DNA from: Candidatus Dormiibacterota bacterium
Lineage (GTDB): Bacteria > Chloroflexota > Dormibacteria > Aeolococcales > Aeolococcaceae
Direction: 5' to 3'
Assembly (NCBI GenBank): GCA_003170875.1
Contig: PMYJ01000223.1
Location: 1,739 to 28,203, forward strand
DNA: 26,465 nt
The notes beneath the pieces are model-generated. The model was not told the origin of the DNA and made no database searches. It was given only the letters and a program-made list of their open reading frames with translations. The position numbers and the translations under genes were made by a program. Position 1 is the first letter of the stretch; the number at the start of each line of letters is the position of its first letter. Of the stretch, positions 7,284 through 14,713 are shown in pieces.

Positions 7284-7291
7284 TCATCTCG

Positions 7292-8017
7292 ATGCGGACT
7301 GTGATGCGGCTTCCGGAGTGGGCAAGCCGGCGCGCCGGTTCGCTCGCGCGGTCGGTGGGCCGCCTGGGCCTGCCACCCCGCGCCGCGGCCCGAGGGCTGG
7401 CCACCCGCCTCCGCCTTCGCCGCGGGCTCGGGCGCCGCGGCGGCCGCATCTGGATTCCCCGGCGCCTCGGGGAGCTGGCTGCCGGCATCGCCATCCTGCC
7501 CCTGAGCGCCGTGCTGACCCTCACCGTGGCGGCGTTCTCGGGGCCCTCGAGTGGGCAGGTCCAGGGCCCGCCGATCAGCTCCGCAGGCTCGCTCCTCCGC
7601 TTCCACATTCAGCCTCTCGGTAACCCGTTGAATGTCGGGACCAGCGGGATCAGCACGCCGGTGCTCGCCAGCCTGCCCCCTGCCCCGCGGCTCTCCCCCC
7701 TGCAGGTGGTCGCCGGCACGGAGATCCCCGCTGACCCCTACTCCACAGCCGAGGTCGAGGCCATCATCACGACGGCCGCGGAGGCCGACGGGGTCAACCC
7801 CGCCTGGATGATCAGCACCGCCGCATGCGAGTCCACTCTCCACACCAATTCGTACAACCCCTCCGGCCCCTACTACGGCCTCTTCCAGTTCCTCATGTCC
7901 ACCTTCAAGGCTCACGGCGGCACGGACATCTGGGATCCGGTCCAGCAGTCGGACATCGCGGCGAGCATGTTCGCCTCCGGGGACTCGTCGGCCTGGCCGG
8001 TCTGCTCGCTCGCCTGA
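7292..8017 (+). CDS. Membrane-anchored lytic-transglycosylase-like (SLT) protein
   Basis: A 241-residue envelope protein likely to cleave peptidoglycan glycan strands. The first 58 residues are strongly basic and probably cytoplasmic. Residues 60-83 form one hydrophobic helix, followed by a Ser/Pro/Gly-rich extracellular linker. The C-terminal domain (about 150-241) has the SLT lysozyme-like pattern: EVEAIITTAAEADGVNPAWM, then ACESTL with the putative catalytic Glu180, then GPYYGLFQF corresponding to the GLMQ motif. The final helix includes DIAASMFASG. Two cysteines (179 and 238) could pair. The long basic N-terminus before the anchor is unusual; an internal start nearer the hydrophobic helix cannot be excluded, but the ribosome-binding site favours 7292. 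The structured leader suggests post-transcriptional control. Confidence 0.85.
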   Translation: MRTVMRLPEWASRRAGSLARSVGRLGLPPRAAARGLATRLRLRRGLGRRGGRIWIPRRLGELAAGIAILPLSAVLTLTVAAFSGPSSGQVQGPPISSAGSLLRFHIQPLGNPLNVGTSGISTPVLASLPPAPRLSPLQVVAGTEIPADPYSTAEVEAIITTAAEADGVNPAWMISTAACESTLHTNSYNPSGPYYGLFQFLMSTFKAHGGTDIWDPVQQSDIAASMFASGDSSAWPVCSLA

Positions 8018-8095
8018 CGGCGCCATTTTCCATCCGGCTCCGCTCGCTCCTCGATCTTGCCGGCCTGAACGCGATCGCGTGGCCGGCGGTCGGCC

Positions 8096-8806
8096 TCAGC
8101 TGATCTCGGTCGCGTAGAGCTGGCACGACGCCGGCGGGGCGGAGACCAGGACCGGCACCGACTCGGCTTTCGAGCTGCCTCCCGGCCAGACCGTCTCGAG
8201 CAGCCCGCCTCCGACGATGTCCCCGGCACCGTCCTCGCAGGCCGCCGAGACGCTGACTTGGGTTCGGGACGAGACCTGCCCGCTCAGGGTCGCCGCCACG
8301 TCTCCCTGGTATCCGGTCGTTCCGGCGCAGGGGGAGCCGCACGTGTAGGTCGCCGAGGTCGCGGAGATGACCGTGCGATCTCCCGCCTCCCAGCCTCCGA
8401 CCGCCACGAAGACGTCGGTGTTGGTGGCCCCCTCGCACGAGTCGGTGCAGAGGGCGGTGACCGCGAGGGTCTCCTCCGGGGCCAGCGACACCGGCTCCGC
8501 GGCGAGGGAGTACGTCCCGCCCGGGAAGTGAACCGTGAAGCTGACCACCACCAGGGTGGCGGTATGCGCCGAGGCCTGGTTGTGCAGGACGGCGACCGGG
8601 AAGACTTCCAGGTCAAAGGCGCCGAACCCCGAGGCCACCTTCTCCACTGTCTCGTTGTCCGGGGTCGAGCTGGCGGGCGCGGTTAGCGTCGTTGACGGAG
8701 CAGAACTGTGCGATGGCGACGGCACGGGCGAGGCGGAGTGCGCCGCGGGCCCCCCGCACGCGGCCACCGCGACCAGAAGGACGGCGGCTGCCAGGGTACG
8801 GACCAT
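8096..8806 (-). CDS. Lipoprotein of unknown function
   Basis: A 236-residue predicted lipoprotein. The signal peptide has a hydrophobic stretch ending VAVAAC, a lipobox with Cys17 as the lipidated residue. A Ser/Pro/Thr-rich linker follows (about 20-60), then a beta-rich domain containing HFPGGTYSLAAEPVSLAPEE, with four cysteines (CTDSCE and CGSPC type spacing) that may form disulfides. I do not recognise a family. ATG 8806 starts the signal peptide directly; the frame is open to a GTG at 8902, but that extension has no signal character. TACCAT lies 7 bases upstream and no Shine-Dalgarno is seen, so it may be leaderless. It converges on the SLT gene, 78 bases apart; that gap shows no clear terminator. 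Confidence 0.75.
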   Translation of the reverse strand: MVRTLAAAVLLVAVAACGGPAAHSASPVPSPSHSSAPSTTLTAPASSTPDNETVEKVASGFGAFDLEVFPVAVLHNQASAHTATLVVVSFTVHFPGGTYSLAAEPVSLAPEETLAVTALCTDSCEGATNTDVFVAVGGWEAGDRTVISATSATYTCGSPCAGTTGYQGDVAATLSGQVSSRTQVSVSAACEDGAGDIVGGGLLETVWPGGSSKAESVPVLVSAPPASCQLYATEIS

Positions 8807-8813
8807 GCCGGCG

Positions 8814-8819
8814 ATGGTA
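8814..8819 (-). promoter_or_regulatory. Putative -10 box of the 236-residue lipoprotein gene
   Basis: TACCAT (TAnnnT) ends 7 bases before ATG 8806 on the minus strand. No ribosome-binding site lies between them. Confidence 0.38.
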
Positions 8820-8922
8820 GGCACTTTGCCGGTGCCTTCACCGGCCACAGCCTTGCCGGCGCCGTGGTCTTGCTCCGGCAGCCGGTCCGCGCCCGCCACC
8901 ACGTCGCGCCGGAGACGCGCAA

Positions 8923-8953
8923 CGGGCGGAGGAGCAGAGCGCTCCTCCGCCCG
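8923..8953 (-). terminator. Perfect 13-bp hairpin after the secreted helical protein gene
   Basis: CGGGCGGAGGAGC (8923-8935) pairs perfectly with 8941-8953 around a 5-base loop. It begins 21 bases after the minus-strand stop at 8975. The U-tract is poor (TTG), as is common in GC-rich genomes, so termination is inferred from position and stem strength. Confidence 0.6.
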
Positions 8954-8974
8954 TATTGCGGGATCGAGTTCCGT

Positions 8975-9721
8975 CTAGCTCGTGAGATCGGTGCGGATGG
9001 TCTCGATGTCGGTCTTGCACTTCTCAAGGTCCGACCGGGCCGTCTGTACCGAATTGCGGGCCGTCACCAGCGTCGGCTGGTTGCCCGGGTAGCCGGAGGG
9101 AAGAAGGTTGATCACGTCGGAGTCGATGCCCGACGACGCCGACTGCGCGGCGGCCAGCTGGGTGGTGCAATCGTTGAAAGCGGTCTGCGCCGCCGCCTTC
9201 TTGGCGGCCGAGGCGTTGCTGTTGTTGATCGCCGTCTGGATCGTCGGCAGCTTGGACTGGAGGTTGGCCTCGATGGTCGACTCGGTGTCGGCGGCGATCA
9301 CCAGGTGCACCTTGGGCTGCTCGAGGAGGAAGACCCGGTAGCCCGTGACGATCGTCTCGGTGTCGGCGAGTGCCTTCGACACCGTGGTGTCGGCGTCGAT
9401 GGTGGCGAGGAGCGTCTGAAGGCCGCTCTCGTCAGCCGAGAGCTGACCGAGCAGGGTCGCCTTGTCGCTCGAGGTGATGTCGGCGCTGCTGTTGACGTCC
9501 GAGGTCATCTTCTGGAGCGCGGTCTCCCGCGCGGAGACCGCCTGGGAGGCGCGCTGGTCGATGCAAGCCAGCCGGGCGGCGACGCTGCCGGAGCACGCGC
9601 CGGAGCTGGCACTCGGAGAGGGACTGTCGGCGGCCATCGCCGGCAGGACGGTCGCCGCGGCGAGGGCGGCGCTGACCGCGAAGGCGGCGAGGCCGATGCG
9701 GAGGGGGTGATGAAGCTTCAT
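8975..9721 (-). CDS. Secreted all-helical protein of unknown function
   Basis: A 248-residue protein with a classical signal peptide: a basic start (MKLHHPLRIG), a hydrophobic core and a likely AMA|ADS cleavage at about residues 29-31. The mature part is almost wholly helix-forming, rich in Ala, Ser, Thr, Asp and Gln, with heptad-like hydrophobic spacing (for example TIQTAINNSNASAAKKAAAQ), and probably folds as a helical bundle or coiled coil. Four cysteines (CSGS, ACID, DCTT, KCKT) could pair. No known domain was recognised. Its ATG overlaps the stop of the coiled-coil lipoprotein gene (ATGA), so the two are translationally coupled and may act together in the envelope. A strong hairpin follows. 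Confidence 0.78.
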   Translation of the reverse strand: MKLHHPLRIGLAAFAVSAALAAATVLPAMAADSPSPSASSGACSGSVAARLACIDQRASQAVSARETALQKMTSDVNSSADITSSDKATLLGQLSADESGLQTLLATIDADTTVSKALADTETIVTGYRVFLLEQPKVHLVIAADTESTIEANLQSKLPTIQTAINNSNASAAKKAAAQTAFNDCTTQLAAAQSASSGIDSDVINLLPSGYPGNQPTLVTARNSVQTARSDLEKCKTDIETIRTDLTS

Positions 9722-10059
9722 GGGGCGGGGTCTCCTTCGCTGGTGGCAAGGCCCTGGTTGGCCTGGCCGATCTCGTTGTCGATCTGGTTGAGCTGGTTGT
9801 CGATCTGGTTGTCGATCTGGTTGAGCTGGTCGCCCGCGGCCCCGGCGTCCGCGGTGGCCGAGCTGGAACTGGCTGCCGTGGAGCTGGGGCTACCTGCGAC
9901 GGCGCTCGGGCTGGCGGTCTCACCGGCCGGCGTACTGATCGGCGCGACGCCCTGCGTTGGGGGTGCCGTCGGCGCCGGGACCACGTGCGCGCAGGCCGCG
10001 ATGAGGAGCAGAGCTGCACCGGCCAGAGCGGCGGAGCCGAGCCTGCCGAGACGTCGCAT
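9718..10059 (-). CDS. Small lipoprotein with Gln/Asn heptad repeats
   Basis: A 113-residue predicted lipoprotein. Residues 1-23 form a lipoprotein signal (RRLGRLGSAALAGAALLLIAAC, with Cys23 in an IAAC lipobox). A long Pro/Ser/Thr/Ala-rich linker (about 25-80) leads to a short coiled-coil-like segment built from repeats of LNQIDNQ and IDNQ. The layout of a lipid anchor, a flexible linker and a small coil recalls cell-wall tethering lipoproteins, but there is no homology claim. Start choice: ATG 10059 has AGGAGGA eight bases upstream; an in-frame ATG at 10080 would add seven residues but has no ribosome-binding site. The stop overlaps the next start (ATGA). Confidence 0.72.
   Translation of the reverse strand: MRRLGRLGSAALAGAALLLIAACAHVVPAPTAPPTQGVAPISTPAGETASPSAVAGSPSSTAASSSSATADAGAAGDQLNQIDNQIDNQLNQIDNEIGQANQGLATSEGDPAP
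9771..9833. repeat. Short tandem repeats encoding Gln-Ile-Asp-Asn units
   Basis: On the plus strand the unit GATCTGGTTGAGCTGGTTGTC and the shorter GATCTGGTTGTC recur in tandem within the lipoprotein gene. They encode the repeated LNQIDNQ / IDNQ segment. Such near-identical units could change in number between strains. Confidence 0.65.
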
Positions 10060-10067
10060 CGATGTGG

Positions 10068-10074
10068 TCCTCCT
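10068..10074 (-). promoter_or_regulatory. Ribosome-binding site deciding the small lipoprotein start
   Basis: AGGAGGA on the minus strand lies 8 bases before ATG 10059 and is inside the reading frame that would start at 10080. It favours the shorter protein. Confidence 0.6.
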
Positions 10075-10184
10075 GTTCATCTGAACGCGGACCCCATGCT
10101 CGCACCGGTCAGCCGGGACTCCCTGAGAGAGTGCTGAAACCCTTGCCACCAAGCGGTGGTATCCCGCCTTTTCTCAGCCGCGCC

Positions 10185-10736
10185 TCAGCTGTGAGTGCCG
10201 AACTCGCTGCGCCGGAAGAGCGCGTGCAGGGGCAGGGACCGCTCGCGCAAGGCGGCCTCCGCCCCCTCCTCGCGGTCGACCAGGACGACGACCTCTGCAA
10301 CCCGCACCCCGGTGGGGGCGAGCACCTCCAGGGCGCGGAAGGCGGATCCGCCGGTGGTGACGACATCCTCGATGAGAGCCACGCGCTCGCCCTGTACCGG
10401 CGCAGGCCCGGCTATCTTTGCCGCGGTGCCGTGCGCCTTCTCCCCCTTGCGGATCATGAAGGCGCGGAGCGGCGGATCGGAACCGGCCGCGCTCAGGGCC
10501 ACGATCGCTCCCAGGAGGGGGCCCACCCCGTCGTCCCCCGCCACCGCGGTGACACCCAGCTCGCGGCAGCGAGCCAGCATCAGAGAAGCCGCCAGGAAGA
10601 GACCGCGGCCCTCCAGGGTCACCTGCTTGCCGTCGAAGAAGTAGTCGCTCCGCCTGCCGCTCGCGAGGACGAAATCCCCCCAGCGGAAGGCGCGCTCGGC
10701 GAGCAGCCGGTGCAGCTCGTCGCGCGGGGTCGTCAT
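10185..10736 (-). CDS. pyrE: Orotate phosphoribosyltransferase
   Basis: A 183-residue type I phosphoribosyltransferase that joins orotate to PRPP to form OMP in pyrimidine synthesis. The PRPP-binding motif VALIEDVVTTGGSA (about 119-132, acidic pair Glu123-Asp124) is intact. The flexible catalytic loop RKGEKAHGT (96-104) contains the expected basic residues and His. The N-terminal FVLASGRRSDYFFD matches the substrate-side segment of the family. The ATG overlaps the gcvPB stop codon by four bases, so expression is coupled to glycine cleavage genes. Other pyrimidine genes are not in view. Confidence 0.94.
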   Translation of the reverse strand: MTTPRDELHRLLAERAFRWGDFVLASGRRSDYFFDGKQVTLEGRGLFLAASLMLARCRELGVTAVAGDDGVGPLLGAIVALSAAGSDPPLRAFMIRKGEKAHGTAAKIAGPAPVQGERVALIEDVVTTGGSAFRALEVLAPTGVRVAEVVVLVDREEGAEAALRERSLPLHALFRRSEFGTHS

Positions 10737-12244
10737 TCCGCCGGTCTCCAGCGCAGCACAGGCCTGCGCGCGGCCTCCACCTCGTCGACGCGGCTCACCG
10801 GCGTCTCATGAGGTGCGGATCGGACGTGATCGAGGTCACTCTCGGCCTCTGCGACGATGGCGGCGCAGACATCGGCGAGGAGATCGAGGCTGCGCCTCGA
10901 CTCGGTCTCGGTCGGCTCGAACATGAGCGCCTCCGGGACCGTGGTGGGGAAGTACGCCGTCGGCGCGTAGACCCCGTAATCGAGCAGCCGCTTGGCGACG
11001 TCGATGGCCCGGAGGCCCGCCACCCGGCTGCCCCTGGTGGTGGCCACGAACTCGTGCATCGAGTCGGATGACACCGCCATCGGGAAGATCCCGCGCAGCC
11101 GCGACTGGAGGTAGCGGGCGTTGAGAACGGCGTTCTCGGCCACCGCGGAGATGGAGGAGCCGTAGGTCCGGATGTAGGCGTAAGCGCGCACCAGCATCCC
11201 GAAGTTGCCGTAGTAGGACCGCACCTTGCCGATGGAGAGGGGACGGTCATGGTCGAGCAGGAAGCGGCCGCCATCCCGCTCCACCGTGGGCAACGGCAGG
11301 AAGGCGGTGAGTGCCTCGGCGACCCCGACCGGACCGCTGCCCGGACCGCCCCCGCCGTGAGGCGTCGAGAAGGTCTTGTGCAGGTTGAGGTGGACGACGT
11401 CGAAGCCCATGTCACCTGGGCGGGCTAGCCCCACCAGGGCGTTGAGATTGGCGCCGTCGTAATAGACCAATGCACCCGCCTCGTGGGCGATGCGGGCGAT
11501 CTCCAGGATGTCCTTCTCGAAGACCCCGAGGGTGTTGGGGTTGGTCATCATGATCGCCGCCACCGAGCTGTCCAGATGCCGGGCGACATCGGCGACATCC
11601 ACGGTGCCGTCGGGATTGCTCTGGATGGTCACCACCTCGAGGCCCGCCAGCGCCGCGGAGGCCGGGTTTGTCCCGTGCGCGGAGTCGGGGATGAGCACCC
11701 GGGTCCGGTGGGTGTCGCTGTGAACGACGTGATACGCCTGGATCATCCGTAAGCCCGTCCACTCGCCGTGGGCCCCGGCGGCCGGCTGGAGTGAGATCCG
11801 GGCCATTCCGGTGATCTCGCAGAGGAGCCTCTCCAGCTCCCACATCAGCTGCAGCGCGCCCTGGACGTCGCCGGCATCCTGGTAGGGGTGGAGGTCCGCG
11901 AAGCCGGCCAGCCTCGCCAGCTCCTCGTCGACCGCCGGGTTGTACTTCATGGTGCAGCTGCCCAGCGGGTAGATCCCCTGGTGCAGGTTGTGGTTGCGCC
12001 GAGCCAGGCGGCCCAGGTGCCGGGCGAGCACCGGTTCGGGAACGGCCGGGATAGCCGGCGGGTCGATCCGTAGCACCACTCCGGGCAGGAGTTCGGCGAG
12101 GGGTCGCGGCGGGACGCCGGCCTCGACCTCTCGCGGCCCCCTCCCCAGGTCGCCGCCCAGCTCAAAGACCAGCGGCTCCTCGCCGGCCCACTCGGGCGCC
12201 GGCCCCGGCCCGCCCTGACTGCCCGGTTCGACGGCCCCGTTCAT
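10733..12244 (-). CDS. gcvPB: Glycine dehydrogenase (decarboxylating) subunit 2
   Basis: A 503-residue C-terminal half of the split P-protein of the glycine cleavage system. This PLP enzyme decarboxylates glycine and passes the methylamine group to lipoyl-GcvH. The PLP lysine is Lys290 in NLHKTFSTPHGGGGPGSGPV. The upstream signatures NHNLHQGIYPLGSCTMKYNP (about 84-103) and QPAAGAHGEWTGL are also intact. The N-terminus has about 20 extra Gly/Pro/Glu-rich residues before the usual start. The ATG overlaps the gcvPA stop (ATGA) and its stop overlaps pyrE (ATGA). gcvT and gcvH are not in this window. Confidence 0.96.
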   Translation of the reverse strand: MNGAVEPGSQGGPGPAPEWAGEEPLVFELGGDLGRGPREVEAGVPPRPLAELLPGVVLRIDPPAIPAVPEPVLARHLGRLARRNHNLHQGIYPLGSCTMKYNPAVDEELARLAGFADLHPYQDAGDVQGALQLMWELERLLCEITGMARISLQPAAGAHGEWTGLRMIQAYHVVHSDTHRTRVLIPDSAHGTNPASAALAGLEVVTIQSNPDGTVDVADVARHLDSSVAAIMMTNPNTLGVFEKDILEIARIAHEAGALVYYDGANLNALVGLARPGDMGFDVVHLNLHKTFSTPHGGGGPGSGPVGVAEALTAFLPLPTVERDGGRFLLDHDRPLSIGKVRSYYGNFGMLVRAYAYIRTYGSSISAVAENAVLNARYLQSRLRGIFPMAVSSDSMHEFVATTRGSRVAGLRAIDVAKRLLDYGVYAPTAYFPTTVPEALMFEPTETESRRSLDLLADVCAAIVAEAESDLDHVRSAPHETPVSRVDEVEAARRPVLRWRPAE

Positions 12245-13575
12245 GCGCTCACCGTGACCGGACGGGCAGCTCGCGACGACGCCTCGACGTAGCGCTCCAG
12301 GGCCGCCGGGGTGGTCGTCTCCGTGCAGCAGACCAGGAGCTGGTCGCGGCGTTCCGGGTCGAACCGCCCGAGCGGCAGGCCGGCCACGATCCCCTGGTGG
12401 CGCATCGCGGTCGCGAAGTCCCCGGCGTCGCCGGGCACCCGGAGCGCGAACTCCCAGAGGTAGGGGCGGTCCGGCTCAGCCAGCTCGATGCCGTCCACCT
12501 CGGTGAGCCGGGCGGCCAGGGCGTGGGCGCGCTGGACGCTGATCTCGGCCACCCGGCGCATCCCGGCTCCCCCCATCCTGGCCATGTAGACGGTCGCCGC
12601 CAGCGCGGTCAGGGCGTGGTTCGTGCAGATGTTGGAGGTCGCCTTCTCGCGGCGGATGTGCTGCTCGCGTGCCTGGAGCGTGAGCGCGTAGGCGCGCCGG
12701 CCGTCGTGGTCGTGGGTGAGTCCTACGAGGCGTCCCGGCATGCGGCGCATCAGCTCCTGCCGTACCGCCATGAAGCCGAGGTGGGGACCGCCGAAGGATG
12801 GTGCGATGCCGAGCGGCTGGCCGTCCCCAACGGTGATGTCGAAGCCGAGATCTCCGGGTGGGGTGAGCAGCGAGCAGGCGATCGGGTCGGCGCAGCAGAT
12901 CGAGATGGCTCCGACCGCCCTGGCGGCCTGGGCCACGGGGGCAATCTCGTCCACCGTCCCGAGAAAGCCGGGCAGGGCGACGACGGCGCACGCGTCGCCG
13001 GCTCCCAGCGTGGAGCTCACGTCGTGGGTGGTCACCACCTCGACGCCGCGCCCTCCCAAATAAGTGCGGATCACGGCGAGTGTCTCGGGGTGAAGGTCGG
13101 CGGCCGCGACCACGCGGTCCCGCCCGGTCTGGGCCACTGCCATCAGCACGCCCTCGGCGGCCGCGGTGGCGCCGTCGTAGAGGGAGGCATTGGCCACGTC
13201 CAGTCCCGTGAGCTCGCAGATCATCGACTGGAACTCGAAGATCGTCTGGAGTGTCCCCTGCGAGGCCTCGGCCTGGTAGGGCGTGTAGGCCGTGTAGAAC
13301 TCGGGCCGGGCGACCGCGGCGCGCACGATGGCAGGGATGTAGCGGCGGTAGACGCCGGCACCGAGGAAGGAGTCCAGCGTTCCCAGGGGGTGGTTTCGGG
13401 CCGCCAGGCGCTCCAGCTCGCTCACCAGCTCCTGCTCGGCGAGCGGCTCCGGCAGGTCCATCACGGGGCGGAGCAGCCGCTCCGGGACCGACGTGAACAG
13501 CTCCTCCACGCTGGCGGCACCGATCGCCTCCAGCATCTGCCGGCGGTCATCGGCTCCGTTGGGGAGGTACGCCAT
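12241..13575 (-). CDS. gcvPA: Glycine dehydrogenase (decarboxylating) subunit 1
   Basis: A 444-residue N-terminal half of the split P-protein. It forms a heterotetramer with GcvPB and has the aminotransferase fold without the PLP lysine. The start is typical for the family (MAYLPNGADDRRQML). Family features include FLGAGVYRRYIPAIV, the YTPYQAEASQGTLQTIFEFQ segment and MTGLDVANASLYDG-like text near residue 130. An upstream GTG (13599) is in frame but breaks the conserved start. TACTGT ends 8 bases before ATG 13575 and no ribosome-binding site is present. It heads gcvPA-gcvPB-pyrE. Confidence 0.95.
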   Translation of the reverse strand: MAYLPNGADDRRQMLEAIGAASVEELFTSVPERLLRPVMDLPEPLAEQELVSELERLAARNHPLGTLDSFLGAGVYRRYIPAIVRAAVARPEFYTAYTPYQAEASQGTLQTIFEFQSMICELTGLDVANASLYDGATAAAEGVLMAVAQTGRDRVVAAADLHPETLAVIRTYLGGRGVEVVTTHDVSSTLGAGDACAVVALPGFLGTVDEIAPVAQAARAVGAISICCADPIACSLLTPPGDLGFDITVGDGQPLGIAPSFGGPHLGFMAVRQELMRRMPGRLVGLTHDHDGRRAYALTLQAREQHIRREKATSNICTNHALTALAATVYMARMGGAGMRRVAEISVQRAHALAARLTEVDGIELAEPDRPYLWEFALRVPGDAGDFATAMRHQGIVAGLPLGRFDPERRDQLLVCCTETTTPAALERYVEASSRAARPVTVSA

Positions 13576-13583
13576 CGTCGCCG

Positions 13584-13589
13584 ACAGTA
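13584..13589 (-). promoter_or_regulatory. Putative -10 box of gcvPA-gcvPB-pyrE
   Basis: TACTGT (TAnnnT) ends 8 bases before the gcvPA ATG. No glycine riboswitch-like structure is seen in the short gap upstream. Confidence 0.38.
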
Positions 13590-13629
13590 TGCCGAGCACC
13601 GGCCCTCAGACGGCTTGGGAGGCCCGAGG

Positions 13630-13845
13630 TCAGGACATGTCAGGCCACGGGGTACCCGCGGCCTCTTCACCCTCGTCGGTCTCGCTGCGCTGCCGGTAGC
13701 GCTCCGCCACCATCTTGTAGGCGACGCTCTTGGGGAGCCCCAGCTTGACCAGGGACTTGACCTCGTCGGCCATCACCTTGTCTCGCGCCGTCTCGATGGA
13801 GGCGATGACGTCATCGATGCTGACCGTGCTCACTCGCTTGGACAC
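13630..13845 (-). CDS. Small acidic-tailed protein of unknown function
   Basis: A 71-residue protein with a GTG start. The first 50 residues look helical (SIDDVIASIETARDKVMADE, then VKSLVKLGLPKSVAYKMVAERYRQR), and the tail is acidic (ETDEGEEA). The middle resembles a short helix-turn-helix-like hairpin, but I cannot assign a family. It starts four bases after the ROK kinase stop on the same strand, so it is likely the last gene of the plsY-like, dedA, ROK set. A second GTG at codon 5 has slightly better spacing to GGGG. Coding status is supported by position and composition only. Confidence 0.6.
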   Translation of the reverse strand: MSKRVSTVSIDDVIASIETARDKVMADEVKSLVKLGLPKSVAYKMVAERYRQRSETDEGEEAAGTPWPDMS

Positions 13846-13849
13846 CCCG

Positions 13850-14710
13850 TCACTGTACCAGCGTTGCGGGCGGCGCCAAACCTCGGACCAGGGTCATGGC
13901 ACCCCAGACGTTCCGGTCGTCGCCCAGCTCGGCCCGCCGGATCTCCGGCGGAGGCTGGAGGAAGAGGCTATCCGCGACGGTCCGCCGCAGCTCCTGCTCG
14001 AATCTCCCCCAGGCGTTGACCACCCCGCCTCCGAAGACCACGACGTCGCAGTCGAGCAGGGCGACCGTGTTGACCACCGCCAATCCCAGCCAGCGGCCGA
14101 TCTCGGCCCAGGCCGAGGGGTCGTCCAGCTCCTCGGGCGCCACGCCGTAGCGATTGCGGATGGCGTTGCCGCTGGCGAGGGCCTCCAGGCAGCCGTGGCC
14201 CCCGCAGTGGCACTCCGGGCCACCCAGGTGCGCGGGCCAGAGCACTTGGTGTCCCGCCTCGGTGTCGTGGCGGGCGATCACCAGCTCGCCATCGCGCACC
14301 ACGCCGGCACCGATCCCGGTGCTCACGGTGTAGTAGGCGACGGTTGGGAAGCCCCGCCCGGCCCCGAAGCGCGCCTCGGCGAGGGCGGCGCAGTTGGCGT
14401 CGTTCTCGGCGAACACTGGGCAGCCGAAGTCCCGGCCCAGGGTCGCCCGGAGGTCCAGGCCGTGCCACGCCTCCGACAGCCCGGGCGGGTTGAGGAGCGT
14501 CGCCCGCTCGCGGTCAAAGGGCCCGGGCGTCGCCACCGCGATCGCCTCCAGCCCGCTCTCGCCGCGGACGCTGTCGAGCATCTCCGAGAGAAAGTCCCCC
14601 GGGTCCCCGCCGGTTGGGGTGGGCCGCACCAGCGGCGTCCCTGGCAGCCCGCGGTCGCCCGTGACGCTCGCCAGGCACTTGGTCCCGCCGATGTCGACGA
14701 GCCCGATCAC
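13850..14710 (-). CDS. ROK-family sugar kinase
   Basis: A 286-residue kinase of the ROK family, probably glucokinase- or N-acetylhexosamine-kinase-like. The N-terminal phosphate loop is VDIGGTK (5-11). The catalytic Asp lies in ENDANCAALAE (about 102-112), and a Gly-rich TVSTGIGAGVV segment follows. The zinc site has a His in GHQVLWP and three cysteines in ECHCGGHGCLEALASG (about 166-181), the ROK signature; VVVFGGGV marks the second ATP-binding strand. No N-terminal DNA-binding domain is present, so it is an enzyme rather than a NagC-type repressor. The GTG start is three bases after the DedA stop. The sugar specificity is unknown. Confidence 0.92.
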   Translation of the reverse strand: MIGLVDIGGTKCLASVTGDRGLPGTPLVRPTPTGGDPGDFLSEMLDSVRGESGLEAIAVATPGPFDRERATLLNPPGLSEAWHGLDLRATLGRDFGCPVFAENDANCAALAEARFGAGRGFPTVAYYTVSTGIGAGVVRDGELVIARHDTEAGHQVLWPAHLGGPECHCGGHGCLEALASGNAIRNRYGVAPEELDDPSAWAEIGRWLGLAVVNTVALLDCDVVVFGGGVVNAWGRFEQELRRTVADSLFLQPPPEIRRAELGDDRNVWGAMTLVRGLAPPATLVQ

Positions 14711-14713
14711 CGG

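Noticed and set aside
8708..10084. A 458-residue plus-strand open frame through the envelope genes
   Set aside because: It is antisense to three genes with signal peptides or lipoboxes and good coupling, and it shows the Arg/Gly-rich shadow pattern.
10145..10159. Terminator between pyrE and the small lipoprotein gene (CCACC/GGTGG hairpin)
   Set aside because: The stem has only 5 bp and no U-tract follows on the minus strand. The 104-base gap holds nothing else that I can support.
12397..14019. A 540-residue plus-strand open frame across gcvPA and the ROK gene
   Set aside because: It is antisense to clearly identified genes, and its composition is typical of shadow frames. No motif was recognised.
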